The notes: generated by a model from the sequence alone, not told the origin. A stretch of DNA of 64,000 nucleotides from Prorocentrum cordatum (GCA_963575745.1 CAUYUJ010003930.1:1-64000), one strand, 5' to 3'. Counted from the first letter of the stretch, positions 10,001 to 19,999 are shown. Translations and numbers: made by a program.

Positions 10001-12195
10001 CTGAGCAATCGAGTAATCGACTGAGCGCCGACGACCCGACGACGACACGACGACGACCATCTTGCACGACCCCTCCTCCCCTGCGCGCGCTCGCGCGCCC
10101 GCGCCGCACCCCGCGCCCCTCCTTGTGGAGGTCGCGATGACTGAAGCGCCCCCGCCTTTGGCGAGACAGTTTTTTTTTTTTTTTTTGGTTCACATTACTA
10201 TTTTTCACCATTGTTTACTATTTTTCTTTGTAGTATGTTTATTATTTAGTGTTCACCATTGGTTTTTTTTTTGTTTTTATTCACCATGGCGCACTCTAGA
10301 TGTACCTGTCGATGGGAGTCTCGTTCAGCGGCACCTCCCTCCCTCTCCTATCTCACTATCTCTCTCTTGGCGGCGGGAAGAGAGGAAGAGGACGAAGAGA
10401 CTCACGAGACTCCCGGAAGGAAAGGAATGCGGAGGGAGCGGGGGGCAAAAAAAATGAGAGAAAAGGAAAGAGTTGGGCGCGGGGGGGGGGGGGCGATGGG
10501 GCGATGGGGGGGGGGGGGGGGATGGCCCAGGGAGGGGCGAGGAAGGGACGGGCCAGATAGGGTGACGGAGGGGGGGCGGGGGGACGGGTGGTGAAAAGTT
10601 TAGCAAGAGTAGGAGCTCTCTCATTCCGCCCGAATCGCAGCAGCAAGTGCGAATCCGAAGTCGACAAGTCGATTGACCGATGGCCACGCATGGCACGCAT
10701 GGCGTCGAGTCGACGCGGCGACGCGCATCCGGGCGACGGGGCGACGAGTTGACGTCGAGAGGTCGAGAGGGGTGGAACCGAAGCTTTTCTGCCCTTCGGC
10801 CCATCGGCGATCCGAGGAAGAAAGGAAGCAAGGGTGGCGGCCGCGCACAGCGTGCAGTAGAGGCAGGAGTGGAGGAGTGGAGGAGGTGTGGAGGAGCAGG
10901 AATCCAGGAGTTCGGAGTCCGGGGTCCTGGACGAGTGGACGGGTGGACGGGGGGAGGTAGGAGGGTGGGTAGAGGGTGGGAGGTAGGTCGCACCAGCCCA
11001 AACAATATACACAACCGAAATAGCTAGTAGCGGGAGGCACGTGCATGATCAAGCCCAGACCAAACAGAATAAGGTTCACAAACAAATCGCCGACACTCAC
11101 CCTCACTCCTCCCTCCACGCCTGTACTGAATGTCCTTCTTGCTCGTCAAGCGGGCGCTCAATAAAGGCCAGCCGATGTGCGGGGCGGATCTCCCAATACT
11201 TTTCACAACATTATTCATTCCCTCCAACTCTTGTGTATTTGTCGACCACTGCATGCCAATGTCTACCAACAACCAATACAACGCATGTGGCAATAGTCCT
11301 GTTTCTCTGGCATACTCCAACTCCCGTCTGAAAAAATGCCCGCAGCTTTCGAGTCGTGTCGTCGAGCGCGTCAATGGAGGCGTTAAGCAAGTGCGTTGCG
11401 CAATCTACCCGATCTTGGCAAAAGTCCTCACCATCCGATTTCACAAGCCACAACAGCAAATATGGGTATCGTTTGTACACTAAAGATGCCCTCATGTGGA
11501 ATCCCGCAGCGACTTCTAAGCTGTGAATGACTGCTTCTGCCAAACACTCGCACTGGTCTGAAGAATCACATACGGCAACCAAAGGCCCCCACATAGAATT
11601 TATATCACTAGTAAAATGCCTATTGAAATCATCAGCGATGTCGCTCACTTGATAGAATACAAGGTCAAACATAGGGCAACTGTGATGTTCAAGGTCCATC
11701 TTCTGCAGCCACAGATGTAAATGTATCACTGGTTGTCTGGAAATGTGTTTGATATGTAGGTCTTGCCAAAACCTTGGATTACCTAGTTGAGCCGTGACGA
11801 GTCGAATCCAACGACCGATTTTCTCCGAGTATGCATCCATGGAATCGTTCAGCTCTGCATCGTCCAGGACCGCCTCGATGTCTGTATCACCTGGCCCCGA
11901 TTCCCTCTTGAATCATTATATGTCTCCTATGTCTCTACACCGATATATCTATATGTCTATCTCTGACTCACTCTCTTCGGCGAATCTTACTCTTGCCGCC
12001 GTGGACGGGGTAGGGCAGGGGGGAGTGGCGGAGTGGCCCTGGCACGCAGGATCTCGAACCCTGGAACCCTGGAACCCCTGTCCCATCTCCGACTCCCCAT
12101 CCACCCTCCCCCGGGGCTTCGCTTCCTAAGGTCCTAAGGCGGCCCACCCACAGGGCCACGGCCACAAGGAACCCTAAGGCCCCCAGGCTCTGTCG

Positions 12196-12231
<36 letters not shown>

Positions 12232-12232
12232 C

Positions 12233-12266
<34 letters not shown>

Positions 12267-12276
12267 GTCTCTTCTT

Positions 12277-12314
<38 letters not shown>

Positions 12315-12315
12315 C

Positions 12316-12349
<34 letters not shown>

Positions 12350-14950
12350 GTCTCCCCCTATCCCGCCTAGCATTCCATCCCCCTCCCCCGCCCTTTCCCC
12401 CTGTCCCGCTTGTCCCCCTGCCCCCCCCCCCCTCCTCACCTCCGCACCTCCTCATCCTATCTCATCTCTGAGATTTTTGAGTGGTCCGATCGCCTTCTCC
12501 ATCGCTGCCGCCGCCGCCAACCCTGCGCCGTTTGCGGCGACCCCGCTCCCCCTTGCGCGACACAAAGGCCAGGATGAAGACTTTCTGCAGGGCCTCGTGG
12601 CCGCACTTCATCAGTGCCTCAGGGGCGGGGCGGCCGGGCGGGCGGCGCAGCGCGCAAGAGAGCGAGCGAGCAGGAGGGGGGAGTGAGGGAGTGAGGGGGC
12701 GCGAGGCTCGGAAGAATGGAGGAAGGGAGGAGGGTGGGAGGGGAGGAGGGAAGGGGAGGGGGGGAGGGGGGGGTGGAGGGGGGGAGGAGAGGAGAGGACA
12801 AAAGGACAAGGTGGAGAGGGCGGGAAGGAGGGAGGCGCTGGCAGGTGGAGGGGTGGAGGGGTGGAGGGGGGGCGGGGAGGCATTGATATTGGACGAGGCG
12901 ATGGGCTGCGAGGGAGAGGACGGGGCCCCGGGGCCCAAGGCCAGGCCTCTTCTGCGCCCGAGGTTGAACACCAGCGCCCCTTGAGAGGCCGAGGAGGCAA
13001 GCGCCTGCAAACGTCGGCGGCTCGATCTGGATCGACTTCTTCCCACGCAGCGCGAATCAGTTTGGCATGACCTGTCGCCCGCCAAGTATTGACGATTATC
13101 GCCAGATAACTAAAATACTTGTCCGTCCTCCCTCTGCGCGACACTTGCTTTTGCACGATGAGGTGCAATTGGTGATGTAGGCACCATGATCTGGCGGCGC
13201 GAAACCACCACACCCCCAACCCCACCCCCCCACTCCCCTGTCCCTCCCCGCCCGCCCAAGGGGCGGGGCGAAATATGATAAGGCGGGGGGAGGGGCAAGG
13301 GGGGAAGGGGGGAAGGATATAGAGGCTGGTCAAACCCGCGCCAGACCTGATCATCCAATGAAATATGTACCCATGAAAATCACGAACCAGTAATTTGTGA
13401 CAGCCCGACTGGTCGCCACCAGCGTCAGTTCCGAAGATCCACACCCGTACGTGCTGATGGCACAAATGATCGTTCGCGCGTGCTGCCTCCTCATAATCAT
13501 CATATTTAGGCATGTGCCAGGTATCGGATATCCACGTTCTGACCCCAATGTTCTCCAATTGCTTCAGGAAAATCGCACGTTGTTCGAGCGCTCCGTTGTT
13601 GTGCGGAACTTTCGCAAGATCTGGGTGGCCAACGTTCTCGGAGCACGGCAGGGCGTCAAAAACTTCAAGGAGTTCCTGGGGCAGGATATCCGGATATCAG
13701 ATATCAGAGACGCCCTGAGCGCGAACCCTCAGACCTTGGGACCCCCCCCTCGCCCCCCCGGGCCCCTCGACCCCTCGACTGCCTCTCGACCACCAGATTT
13801 CCAGATGACCGTCGGGATGGGGAGGGGGAAGGGAGAGGGGTGAGGGGTGAGAGGGGAGTGGGAGTAGGAGCAATAAAGGCATAGAGAATAGAGGAATAGC
13901 AGGAATAGCTGGGTAAGAGGATGAGCGGATGAGAGGGCATGTAAGATGGCAAGAAGGGCAAGGGCGAGGAATGCACGATGGAGCGCGATGGGCGCGAGGA
14001 GCGGAAGGATGAGGATCGGGAGGGATATGAGGCTACGAGGCTAAGAGTGAGAGAAGGAGAGAAGTGGAGAAATGGGGAGAAGAGGAGAAGAGGAGAAGAG
14101 TGAGCGGGTGATATCCTCTGCGGCCGATTCGCCAAGTCCGTCCAACCATCCCGATTGAAGAACAGGCTCCGCAACGCGCGCAACGCCAATGGCGTCGGCG
14201 CCATCCGCCCCAGGGTCGAAGTCTGCCTCCTCCTTCACCACCTCCTCCTTGACCTCCTGCTTAATATTTACCTCCTCCACCTTCTCAACCTTCTCCACCT
14301 TGACCTTCGGGTCGCAGTCGGGCTCGCAGCCCCAGTCCTGACAGCATTCATCCCTCGGCAAAATATCCAACAACGCTGGTGGAAAGGCCTGTCTGAATTT
14401 TGACCTCACCTGGCACGAATGGGCTTTGTGGTAGTGTCCGGGCGCCGCCGAGTTGGTTGCGTCCCCTCTGACGTTGTGGATCTCGTGGGTCACGAGGGGC
14501 ATTTCACCTGGACTTGCAAAGTACCGCAAACCATGGAGCTGGGAAGGAGGGGGGCCATGCACCCCCTGCACCCCGCCCCCGTTCGCTGATCCCAGACGAT
14601 CGAAACAGCGTCGGACATGTTGGAATGGTTGGGAGGGCGGGAACGGAACGGAGGACTGAGGAAGGGAGGGCAGAACGGCAGAACGGGGCAGGGGTGGAGG
14701 GGTGGCCATTCCCTCCCTTCCCTGACTCCTCTGCTTCTCCTCCGCTCCTGCTCTCCTCCTCCCCCTCTCATCCTCTCATCCCCCCTCACCTCACCTCCTC
14801 CCTCCTCCTCCTAATAGCTTCATCCTCCTCCTTCTCCCTCTCCTACTGACTCCTCTTTGAGCTCTTTGGGGCTCCTCCCCTCCCCTCCCTCCCTCCCCCT
14901 CCTCTCCTCCTCCCCCCCTCATCCTTCTACTCCTCATCCTGCCAACTCGC

Positions 14951-14988
<38 letters not shown>

Positions 14989-16597
14989 GCATCATCATCC
15001 TCATCATCAGCATCTTCATCGTCATCTTCACCATTTCACCATCAACAACATGATCAACATACTCAACATTATGTCTCCAACCTGGGCCCGTCCTGACCTC
15101 TCCTCCTCCTCATCCTCCTCGCCTCCTATCCTCTCCTCTCCTCTCCTCTCCTCTCCACTCCTATCCTCTCCTCCTCTCCGAGCCTCCGCCGCCTCCTCCT
15201 CCACCTCCCCCTCCCCCTTCTCCTCCCCCTCCTCCTCATCATCATCATCATCCTCATCCTCCTCCTCGTCCTCTCCCCCTCATCCTTCTCCCCTTCTCCT
15301 ATCCTTCTCTCCTTCTCCCTCCTTTCCTCTCCGTCCCTCCATTCTGTTTCCCAAATTCACTCCTTCCCTCACCCTTCCATCCTTCCATCCTCCCCTCCTT
15401 CCACCCCCACCCCCCCTGCAACCTCCCTGCCGCAGGTGCCGCAGCCGCGTGAGGAGGCCGCCGTTACGCCGTTACTCATCCCCCTCGTCCTCATCTCCTC
15501 ATCAGCCCCCTCCTCCCTCCTCCTCTCCTCAGTCTCCTCCTCCTCCTCATCCTCTCATCCTCCCTCTCCCTCCTCCTTTCAGCCCTTAGACCTTGCTGTA
15601 GGAGCGTCTCACTGCAAGCGAAATCCAAATGGCATAAATACTTGTAGTGCGAGTCAAACCATATACGAGACTTCACTACACAAGCTGCCCCCAACAAGTG
15701 CTCCCACCTTTGGACAGAATATCTCGAGAGCGGCGCATCGATATGCGCCAAGAGAGCTTCGCAGCCAGCATGGCCCCTGTTGCGCTTGAAGGCGAGCGAA
15801 TAACCTCCGCAAGTGGACATGCGATAGATCTTCGCGCCCTGAGCGGAAACTAAAGGCGGGTGGCGGGGTGGCGGGATAGTGAGTTGGCGGGGGTGGGGGG
15901 GTGGGGGGGCGGGGGGGGGCTCAACATTGATAGGGGGGAACTCTGAGTAGGGATCGACACAACCGACACAACTACGCTATGGAACCCGCGTGCGTGCCTT
16001 CGATCTGTGCTTGCCTAACCTAATGACCGAGCCGTGCTTCAGCTCCCACACATGTAACTTGAGCTCTTTGACCTCGGCGCGAAGCTCGAAACACTTCTTC
16101 TTCCACTCAGTCAGCTGTTTGCGAGTCTGCCGCAACGATCGCCGGACGTCACTCAACTGAGCTTTCCTTGATACCTCATGGCGAAAACAAGCCCGCATTC
16201 TTCCTCTCCCCCTCCTCCTCCTCCTCCTCCTCCTCCTCCTCCTCCTCCTGCTCCTCATCATCCTCATCCTGGGGATGTGGCTAGATGTAAATATCCAGCG
16301 GCACCATTCTTCCGAAATGTCGTCGAGCTGCCTGGGACGCCTGGGCCCTCCCGAGGCCGCGAGCTCTGCGGCCACGGCCAACACCTTTACCGCCTTTCTC
16401 TGGACCCACTGGACCCTTGCCACGGCCAGCGCCTTTGCCTTTCCAGGGAGCGGGGGCGGGGGCAGGGCGGGCAAGGCGTCGTCCAAGGCACGCCGCCGTC
16501 GCGCCATGAGCGCGAAGACGTTGCCCCACACTTCTGTCCACGACTTCCCAGGGGACACCGTGAATGTTGAAAACGTCCTCAGGAATCCAGCAAACAC
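6299..16597 (-). CDS. 13-exon gene, transposase-like protein with C-terminal zinc finger (one frameshift)
   Basis: Thirteen minus-strand coding segments join in phase at AG acceptors with GT, GC or GA donors. From the ATG at 16507 to TAA at 6299 they give about 1586 residues once one base in an A6 run (plus strand, 11331-11336) is discounted. Features in order: basic N-terminus and coiled-coil-like KQLTEWKKKCFELRAEVKEL; an acidic/lysine segment; RTWISDTW; FGTDAGGDQSG; CLHHQLHLIV, resembling the CxxH-x-LNL signature of hAT transposases; NTQELEGMNNVV; a serine/aspartate-rich segment; and a C-terminal C-x2-C ... C-x2-C-x4-H-x2-C cluster like a PHD/RING finger. I do not recognise a named family. 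A domesticated or decaying DNA transposase is an inference from motif layout. The frameshift could be a sequencing error, because everything else is open. Exons are listed separately. Confidence 0.7.
7305..7939 (-). CDS. Exon 12 of the transposase-like gene
   Basis: 635 nt, entering at phase 0 after CCCAG and leaving at phase 2 with donor AG|GCGCGT. It encodes a highly acidic Ser/Asp-rich tract (SSDSSDSDSDGDD), then an ordinary globular-looking segment with VPEPSAFAAALDDVLDCWA and CQEMKVR. Overlapping plus-strand frames are shadows. Confidence 0.7.
8298..8385 (-). CDS. Exon 11 of the transposase-like gene (3' end uncertain)
   Basis: Starts after GGCAAG and reads SYDELIVVAVAAAEVEL, then an alanine run and GGPE. 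The proposed end at 8298 uses a GA donor before a GGCGAG hexanucleotide repeat and keeps phase 0. If the repeat is exonic, the exon would run on to about 8200 as an EGEGEG tract. Confidence 0.5.
8641..8652. other. Poly-C intron marker
   Basis: Short C-rich run within intron 10 (7-10 consecutive C). Listed only because it marks intron, not exon, on the plus-strand reading. Confidence 0.4.
8659..8787 (-). CDS. Exon 10 of the transposase-like gene
   Basis: 129 nt, phase 2 in and phase 2 out. Reads LELTEEAGNVVVEAYLAEWC and KLTDVVFVGELAASC. Acceptor CCGGAG, donor GC. Both joins preserve frame. Confidence 0.65.
9061..9344 (-). CDS. Exon 9 of the transposase-like gene
   Basis: 284 nt, entering at phase 0 after CAAGAG and leaving at phase 2 with donor AG|GACGCC. 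Reads VVFSCKALRQHLDGTDIV ... FPEKDPSS. Codon-like composition stands out from the surrounding low-complexity sequence. Confidence 0.65.
9653..9914 (-). CDS. Exon 8 of the transposase-like gene
   Basis: 262 nt, phase 2 in after CCTTAG, phase 0 out with donor AAG|GTGCCC. Reads DGDEDPDASDQQAHD, then HRARCWARFLIKCRRSFRSG. Its CWAR motif echoes exon 12. Confidence 0.65.
9915..11120 (-). other. Intron 7 of the transposase-like gene, low complexity
   Basis: About 1.2 kb between exons 8 and 7 with GC-AG ends. Holds a T-rich tract at 10168-10280, G-runs at 10478-10530 and GGA/GTGGAC-rich sequence at 10850-10990. No coding segment seen. Confidence 0.6.
11121..11890 (-). CDS. Exon 7 of the transposase-like gene, contains a frameshift
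   Basis: 770 nt; starts after GGCCAG, ends AG|GCGTGG. First part reads DIEAVLDDAELNDSMDAYSE ... LDDTTRKLRAFF. The frame then shifts by one base in the run at 11331-11336 and continues RRELEYARETGLLPHALYW ... NTQELEGMNNVV ... PLLSARLTSKK. Without the extra base, length is 769 nt and both exon joins stay in phase, so the shift is an insertion of one base, by mutation or sequencing error. Confidence 0.75.
12190..12360. repeat. (CT)n microsatellite with internal duplication
   Basis: CT dinucleotides interrupted by TTTCTCC and TGTCTC; the interruption pattern is repeated twice, so a block of about 80 bp was duplicated. Lies in the intron between exons 7 and 6. Confidence 0.9.
12542..12617 (-). 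CDS. Exon 6 of the transposase-like gene
   Basis: 76-nt exon reading ALMKCGHEALQKVFILAFVS. It starts after CCTGAG and the donor is probably GT at 12541, phase 1. It follows exon 5 in phase. A donor about 18 bases further downstream is also possible. Confidence 0.55.
12640..12890. repeat. GGA/GGGGA-rich intronic tract
   Basis: Purine-rich low-complexity sequence between exons 6 and 5 of the minus-strand gene. Pro/Arg-rich frames here are artefacts. Confidence 0.8.
12947..13190 (-). CDS. Exon 5 of the transposase-like gene
   Basis: 244 nt. Reads SWCLHHQLHLIVQKQVSRRG, then VNTWRATGHAKLIRAAW and LPPRPLKGRWCS. The CLHHQLHLIV motif resembles the conserved Cys-His region of hAT transposases. Acceptor CCAG, phase 2; donor GAG|GC, phase 0. 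Confidence 0.75.
13347..13675 (-). CDS. Exon 4 of the transposase-like gene
   Basis: 329 nt. Starts after GCCCCAG and reads ELLEVFDALPCSENVGHPDL ... GVRTWISDTWHMPKYDDYEE ... VWIFGTDAGGDQSGCHKLL ... FHWMI. The SDTW and TDAGGDQ aspartates are candidates for an RNase H-like active site. Donor AG|GTCTGG, phase 2, joins exactly to exon 5. Confidence 0.75.
14116..14507 (-). CDS. Exon 3 of the transposase-like gene
   Basis: 392 nt. Starts after AGTCCAG, completing a Gly codon with exon 2, and reads EMPLVTHEIHNVRGDATNSA ... HYHKAHSCQVRSKF, then a Cys-containing stretch and a charged KVEKVEKVEEVNIKQEVKEE segment. Proposed end is GAG|GATATC (GA donor), phase 0; the true end could differ by a few codons. 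Confidence 0.65.
14700..15580. repeat. CCT / ATC / CTTC low-complexity intron 2
   Basis: Pyrimidine-rich on the plus strand, including (ATC)n at about 14950-15040 and (CTCCT)n at 15100-15330. It fills most of the 1.08-kb intron between exons 2 and 3. Confidence 0.85.
15592..15838 (-). CDS. Exon 2 of the transposase-like gene
   Basis: 247 nt. Starts after CGCTCAG and reads GAKIYRMSTCGGYSLAFKRN ... SVQRWEHLLGAACVV ... CHLDFACSETLLQQ. Donor CAAG|GTCTAAG, phase 1. An alternative acceptor TTTAG lies a few bases upstream but does not keep phase as well. Confidence 0.65.
15986..16597 (-). CDS. Exon 1 of the transposase-like gene (5' end uncertain)
   Basis: Open from 16597 to the donor CGG|GTTCC at 15985. 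ATG at 16507 (MARRRRALDDALPAL) is a plausible start, but coding-like sequence reads upstream as FLRTFSTFTVSPGKSW, so another exon may precede. A CCT repeat at 16200-16258 reads as poly-Arg and may instead be a small intron. The end reads RKAQLSDVRRSLRQTRKQLT and a coiled-coil-like KKKCFELRAEVKELK. Confidence 0.55.
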
Positions 16598-16640
16598 CCT
16601 AAAACCTTAAAGCCCTAAAGTGAACGCCCGAACAAAATCA
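16598..16640 (-). other. Telomere-like TTTAGGG remnants before exon 1
   Basis: Minus strand reads TTTAGGGCTTTAAGGTTTTAGG, close to the sequence upstream of the tryptophan-rich gene. It contains a plausible AG acceptor for exon 1. Confidence 0.4.
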
Positions 16641-16765
16641 ACTTGCCTTAGGATCAGTGGAGCAGCGGAGGGAGTGGAGGGGTAGGAGGGAGGGTAGGAG
16701 GGGCGGGCTTCCCCACCACGCGCATCCTCAACAACTGCACGGAGGTGGGACGTGTCGTACGGCGC

Positions 16766-16964
16766 CCCCAATACACTGAGTGGAAGACTTGACACTTTCG
16801 TTATGACCTGGGCTCTGAGAGCAGTCTCCTCCGCACGGTCACGAGCATCAATCCCGCCGATGTCCACGCAGCAATCCACGACGTGGCGCAAGGACTGGAA
16901 AGAGCACGTCGGGAACTCGCCCTCGGCGCGGGAGAAGGCGTAACCGTACATCGCAACTGCGATC
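16766..16964 (-). CDS. Probable 5' exon of the transposase-like gene
   Basis: 199-nt exon bounded by CCCGCAG and a GC donor. Reads VAMYGYAFSRAEGEFPTCSF ... DCCVDIGGIDARDRAEET ... ITKVSSLPLSVLG. Position just upstream of exon 1 and the same strand suggest it belongs to that gene, but phase to exon 1 is not resolved and an intermediate exon may be missing. A near-identical copy is at 5329-5537. Confidence 0.5.
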
Positions 16965-16971
16965 CTGCGGG

Positions 16972-17600
16972 AGAGAAACCTCCTCCTCCTCCTCCTCCTC
17001 CTCCTCTCCTCCTCTCCTCCTCTCCTCCTCCTCCTCTCCTCCTCCGCTCCTCCGCTCCTCCTCCTCTCACCGTCCTCCCGTCGTCCTTCCCTCCTGCCCT
17101 TCGCACCGCCTCCGGCGATCCTGGGGCCGTCCGCGCCGTCCGCGGCGGCCGCGCCCTCCGCGGCGTCCGCCGCCATCGCGGCGCGGGGGCGCCGCAGCGC
17201 CCGAGCGCGCAGCAGCGGCGCGAGGCCGCGCGTTCGAGAAAATCAGTCCGCGCGGCCGCACGGCACGAGTCACGGCAGTCACGGCGGCACAGCGACGACG
17301 GCGACGACAGCTGCGAGGGCCACGACGGCCACGACGACGACGAACGACTGCAACGACTGCGACGGCAACAGCTGGGGCCAACGACGACGACAGCGAGACA
17401 ACGACGACAGACGACGAGAAGACGAGAAGACGACACGACGACGAGCAACTGACAACAGCAATGGCGACGGCGACGAGGCGACGACGACAGACGACGACGA
17501 CGACGGCGACCAGCGAGGGAAGGCCACGACGACGACGGACGATGACGACGACGACGCCGACCACGAGCCCCAGACGACCCTCCCGGACGCGAACCGACCG
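16972..17600. repeat. CCT tract and GAC/CGA-rich low complexity
   Basis: (CTC)n at 16980-17080, GC-rich sequence to about 17260, then ACGACG-type repeats to 17570. Long Ser/Arg/Val frames on both strands are artefacts. Confidence 0.75.
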
Positions 17601-17644
17601 AAACGTGTGAGAAAAACATGCTGCAAGTAATATGGCGCTCCCCA

Positions 17645-18135
17645 AAAATCCAGCACACCTCACAAAACAACCGCACGAAACGCGCACACGCCTGACGATA
17701 CATCTACAAAAACGGTACGGCGAACACTTCAGATCTAACAACGCACGCACGAATCAACGAGCGCCCGCTCAAGACATCAAGACCCACGACGCCAATATGT
17801 TATCATGTTACCATGTCAACCCAAATATCGTTGGTGTGTGAACTGTGTTGAACCATTGCAATCGAATTGTTTTTCAAGCATATCATGTGTTTCACAAGCA
17901 TACCTCACAAAACAAAAACACGAAACGCGCGTACGCCTGACGATACATCTACAAAAACGGCGCGGCGAACGCTTTAGATTTAACAGCGCACGCACGAATC
18001 AACGCGCGCCCGATCAAAACATCCAAACCCATTAGCGTTCACGTCGCCAACATGTTGATCCATTGCAATCGAATTGTTTCTCAAACGTACCATGTGTTTC
18101 AAGAAATTCGTTGGCATTTGAACTATGTTGGGTTG
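17645..18135. repeat. 247-bp tandem duplication
   Basis: CCTCACAAAACAA at about 17655 recurs at 17902, followed in both copies by CGAAACGCGC, CGCCTGACGATACATCTAC, GCACGCACGAATCAACG and CCATTGCAATCGAATTGTTT. Copies differ by scattered substitutions and small indels. AT-richer than the surroundings; no frame conserved. Confidence 0.85.
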
Positions 18136-18436
18136 TCGCGCTCGATTTTTTGGCTAAAACATAACCTTTTATTTCAAGAAAGCCGTTACTATGTTGAGTT
18201 ATTGCCAACTGTTGTTGGCCAAAACATAACATGTGTTTCAAGAATCGCGCTGGAAAAACTATCCGATCGCCAACATAAGCGCCCGAAATCCTCGTGGTTA
18301 TGAAACACAAATCCAAAAGATTCTTCACGATCCAGTTCTGTTAACATAAACCGATGAAATTCTGATGGTTCCCAAAGCGCGTTGGGTAGCCAAAAAGTGG
18401 TCTGCTCCTGCCCGGGGTTAATCACATCCCCACTTC
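18136..18436. other. Unassigned, AT-rich
   Basis: Contains repeated AACATAACMTGTGTTTCAAG-like phrases related to the preceding duplication. No gene seen. Confidence 0.35.
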
Positions 18437-18465
18437 CCCCCTGTAGGGGGACAGGCCCGGCTTAA
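18437..18465. mobile_element. Solitary right end of family F1
   Basis: CCCCCTGTAGGGGGACAGG followed by CCCGGCTTAA, the right terminal inverted repeat of F1 described at 29499-29653. The matching left end is not found nearby. It abuts the coding segment that opens at 18466. Confidence 0.7.
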
Positions 18466-18585
18466 CTCTGTGGCCTCTACGCCGGCGTGTTCGACGCCCT
18501 GGGGCTGCGCTGCCCGACGGCCAAGATGGCGTTCGCGGTGCTCGCCTTCCCGGCGGTGGGCGACGCCTTCCAGATCGTGGTGCAG
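18466..18585 (+). CDS. Penultimate exon, unknown gene
   Basis: Forty open codons, preceded by a TAA inside the F1 end, reading LCGLYAGVFDALGLRCPTAK ... FPAVGDAFQIVVQ. The end is placed at CAG|GACTGC (GA donor) because the same 15 bases, GTGGTGCAGGACTGC, recur at 22312-22326 where a frame continues to a stop. Family not recognised. Upstream exons were not found; the acceptor is obscured by the F1 end. Confidence 0.55.
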
Positions 18586-18599
18586 GACTGCCCTGTGCA

Positions 18600-18760
18600 G
18601 GGGGGGTGGGGAAGGGGGGGCAGGAAGGAGGAAGAGGAGGAGAAGGGAGGGTGAGGGATGAGAGGGAGGAGGAGGAGGAGGAGGAGGAGGAGGAGGAGGA
18701 GAACAAAAAGGAGGAGGAGGAGGAGAACAAAAAGGAGGAGGAGGAGGAGGACCAGAGTAA
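18600..18760. repeat. (GGA)n with AACAAAAA interruptions
   Basis: GGA trinucleotides with two AACAAAAAGGA interruptions at about 18700 and 18727. Confidence 0.9.
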
Positions 18761-19240
18761 ACCCAAGATGCATCAACGGTGCTGCAATGCGCCCGCCCGT
18801 CCCGAGTACACTCGTCATAAACCCCGACGGTAATTCGCTAGTTATGCCTGCGGGAAATGTCCTTTTAAGAAGCGAGCACCCCAGGGTCCTGCAGTTCAGG
18901 CGAGAGCCCCGTTTGAAAGGAGCCGTTATCCCAAGCTCGGCGCTAAATGTCCCATAACATGGGAGTAATCTGTCGCTCCCGCCCTGCCATCGTGTCAGCC
19001 GCGGCTTTGTCGGCATCTTATCAGGCGAGCTTAAAAGACACAAGTCAATCGGATGGGGACGGTCATCCGCTCGCGCCAAAACATGTAAGCCCGTTTTTGT
19101 CCATCGTCCTTTCTCGCCGAGGGGTTCTGAGTCGTTTGCTTCTGCTTATGCGCCTCGGCCTGTCGGCCGTGCGCCTTTCTGTTGGTGTATCGGGGCTCTG
19201 TCTAAGCCGGGCTCTCTGGCCCTCAGCAATGGGAGAAGGA
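18761..19240. other. Unassigned intronic sequence
   Basis: Non-repetitive. The phrase AAACCCAAGATGCATCAACG here resembles CACCCAAGACTCGTCAACG near 21515, each following a GGA tract, so both may be parts of one dispersed repeat. Confidence 0.35.
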
Positions 19241-19640
19241 GACAGATGTACATATATATATATATATATACACATCCAGAAAAGATACATGCAAACATTT
19301 GGACAGGGCTGGAGGAGGAGCGGAGGAGGAGGAGGAAGAGGAAGAGGAGGAGGAGGAAGGAGGAGGAGGAGGAGGAGGAGGAGGAGGAGGAGGAGGAGGA
19401 GGAGGAGGAGAGAGGAGAGGGAGGAGGGGGAGGAGAGGAGGAAAGAGAGAGGAGGAAGAGGAAAAGGGAGGACGAGGGGAGGAAGGAGGCAATGGGGGAG
19501 ATGGAGGGCGGAGGAGTTATGGGGTGACGGGGTGAGGGAGGAGGAGGAAGAGGAGGAGGAGGAGGAGGAGAAGGAAGAGGGGGAGGAACAAGCGGAGGAG
19601 GAGGAGGAAGAGGAGGAGGAGGAGGAGGAAGGAGAAAGAT
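19241..19640. repeat. (TA)n then (GGA)n microsatellites
   Basis: TATATA at 19250-19270; GGA/GAG-rich from 19310 to 19635. Confidence 0.9.
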
Positions 19641-19798
19641 GCGAGCCTGCATGTCCTATGTAGGTTTCAAGTAACCCCAGCCTAGTTTCCCCCTCTGCAT
19701 TCACAGGGGTTCCACGCAGATGGCTGGCCCAGCGTTTGTTCCAGGTTTGTGCAGCGGGGTGCTGCAGCTTAACTCGGCCAGCTTTGTTTACAGTACCG

Positions 19799-19864
19799 CG
19801 TGGAGGAGGAGGAGGAGGAGGAGGAGGAGGAGGAGGAATAATAATAATAATAATGATGATGATG

Positions 19865-19899
<35 letters not shown>

Positions 19900-19905
19900 G
19901 TAGCA
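19799..19905. repeat. (GGA)n-(ATA)n compound microsatellite
   Basis: GAGGAGGAGG followed directly by AATAATAAT with a GATGATGAT interruption. Confidence 0.95.
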
Positions 19906-19999
19906 CCCCGCAATTGCGGGTAAGAGTGAGGGGGCGGGCGCGGGCGACGCGGGGGTCGTCAAGCCAGCGGACCTCGTGGCCCCCACCTTCCGTGTCGAT

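Noticed and set aside
12611-12946. In-frame continuation of exon 5 into Pro/Ser-rich sequence
   Set aside because: Sequence is GGA/CCT low complexity; exons 5 and 6 join better through a GC-AG intron.
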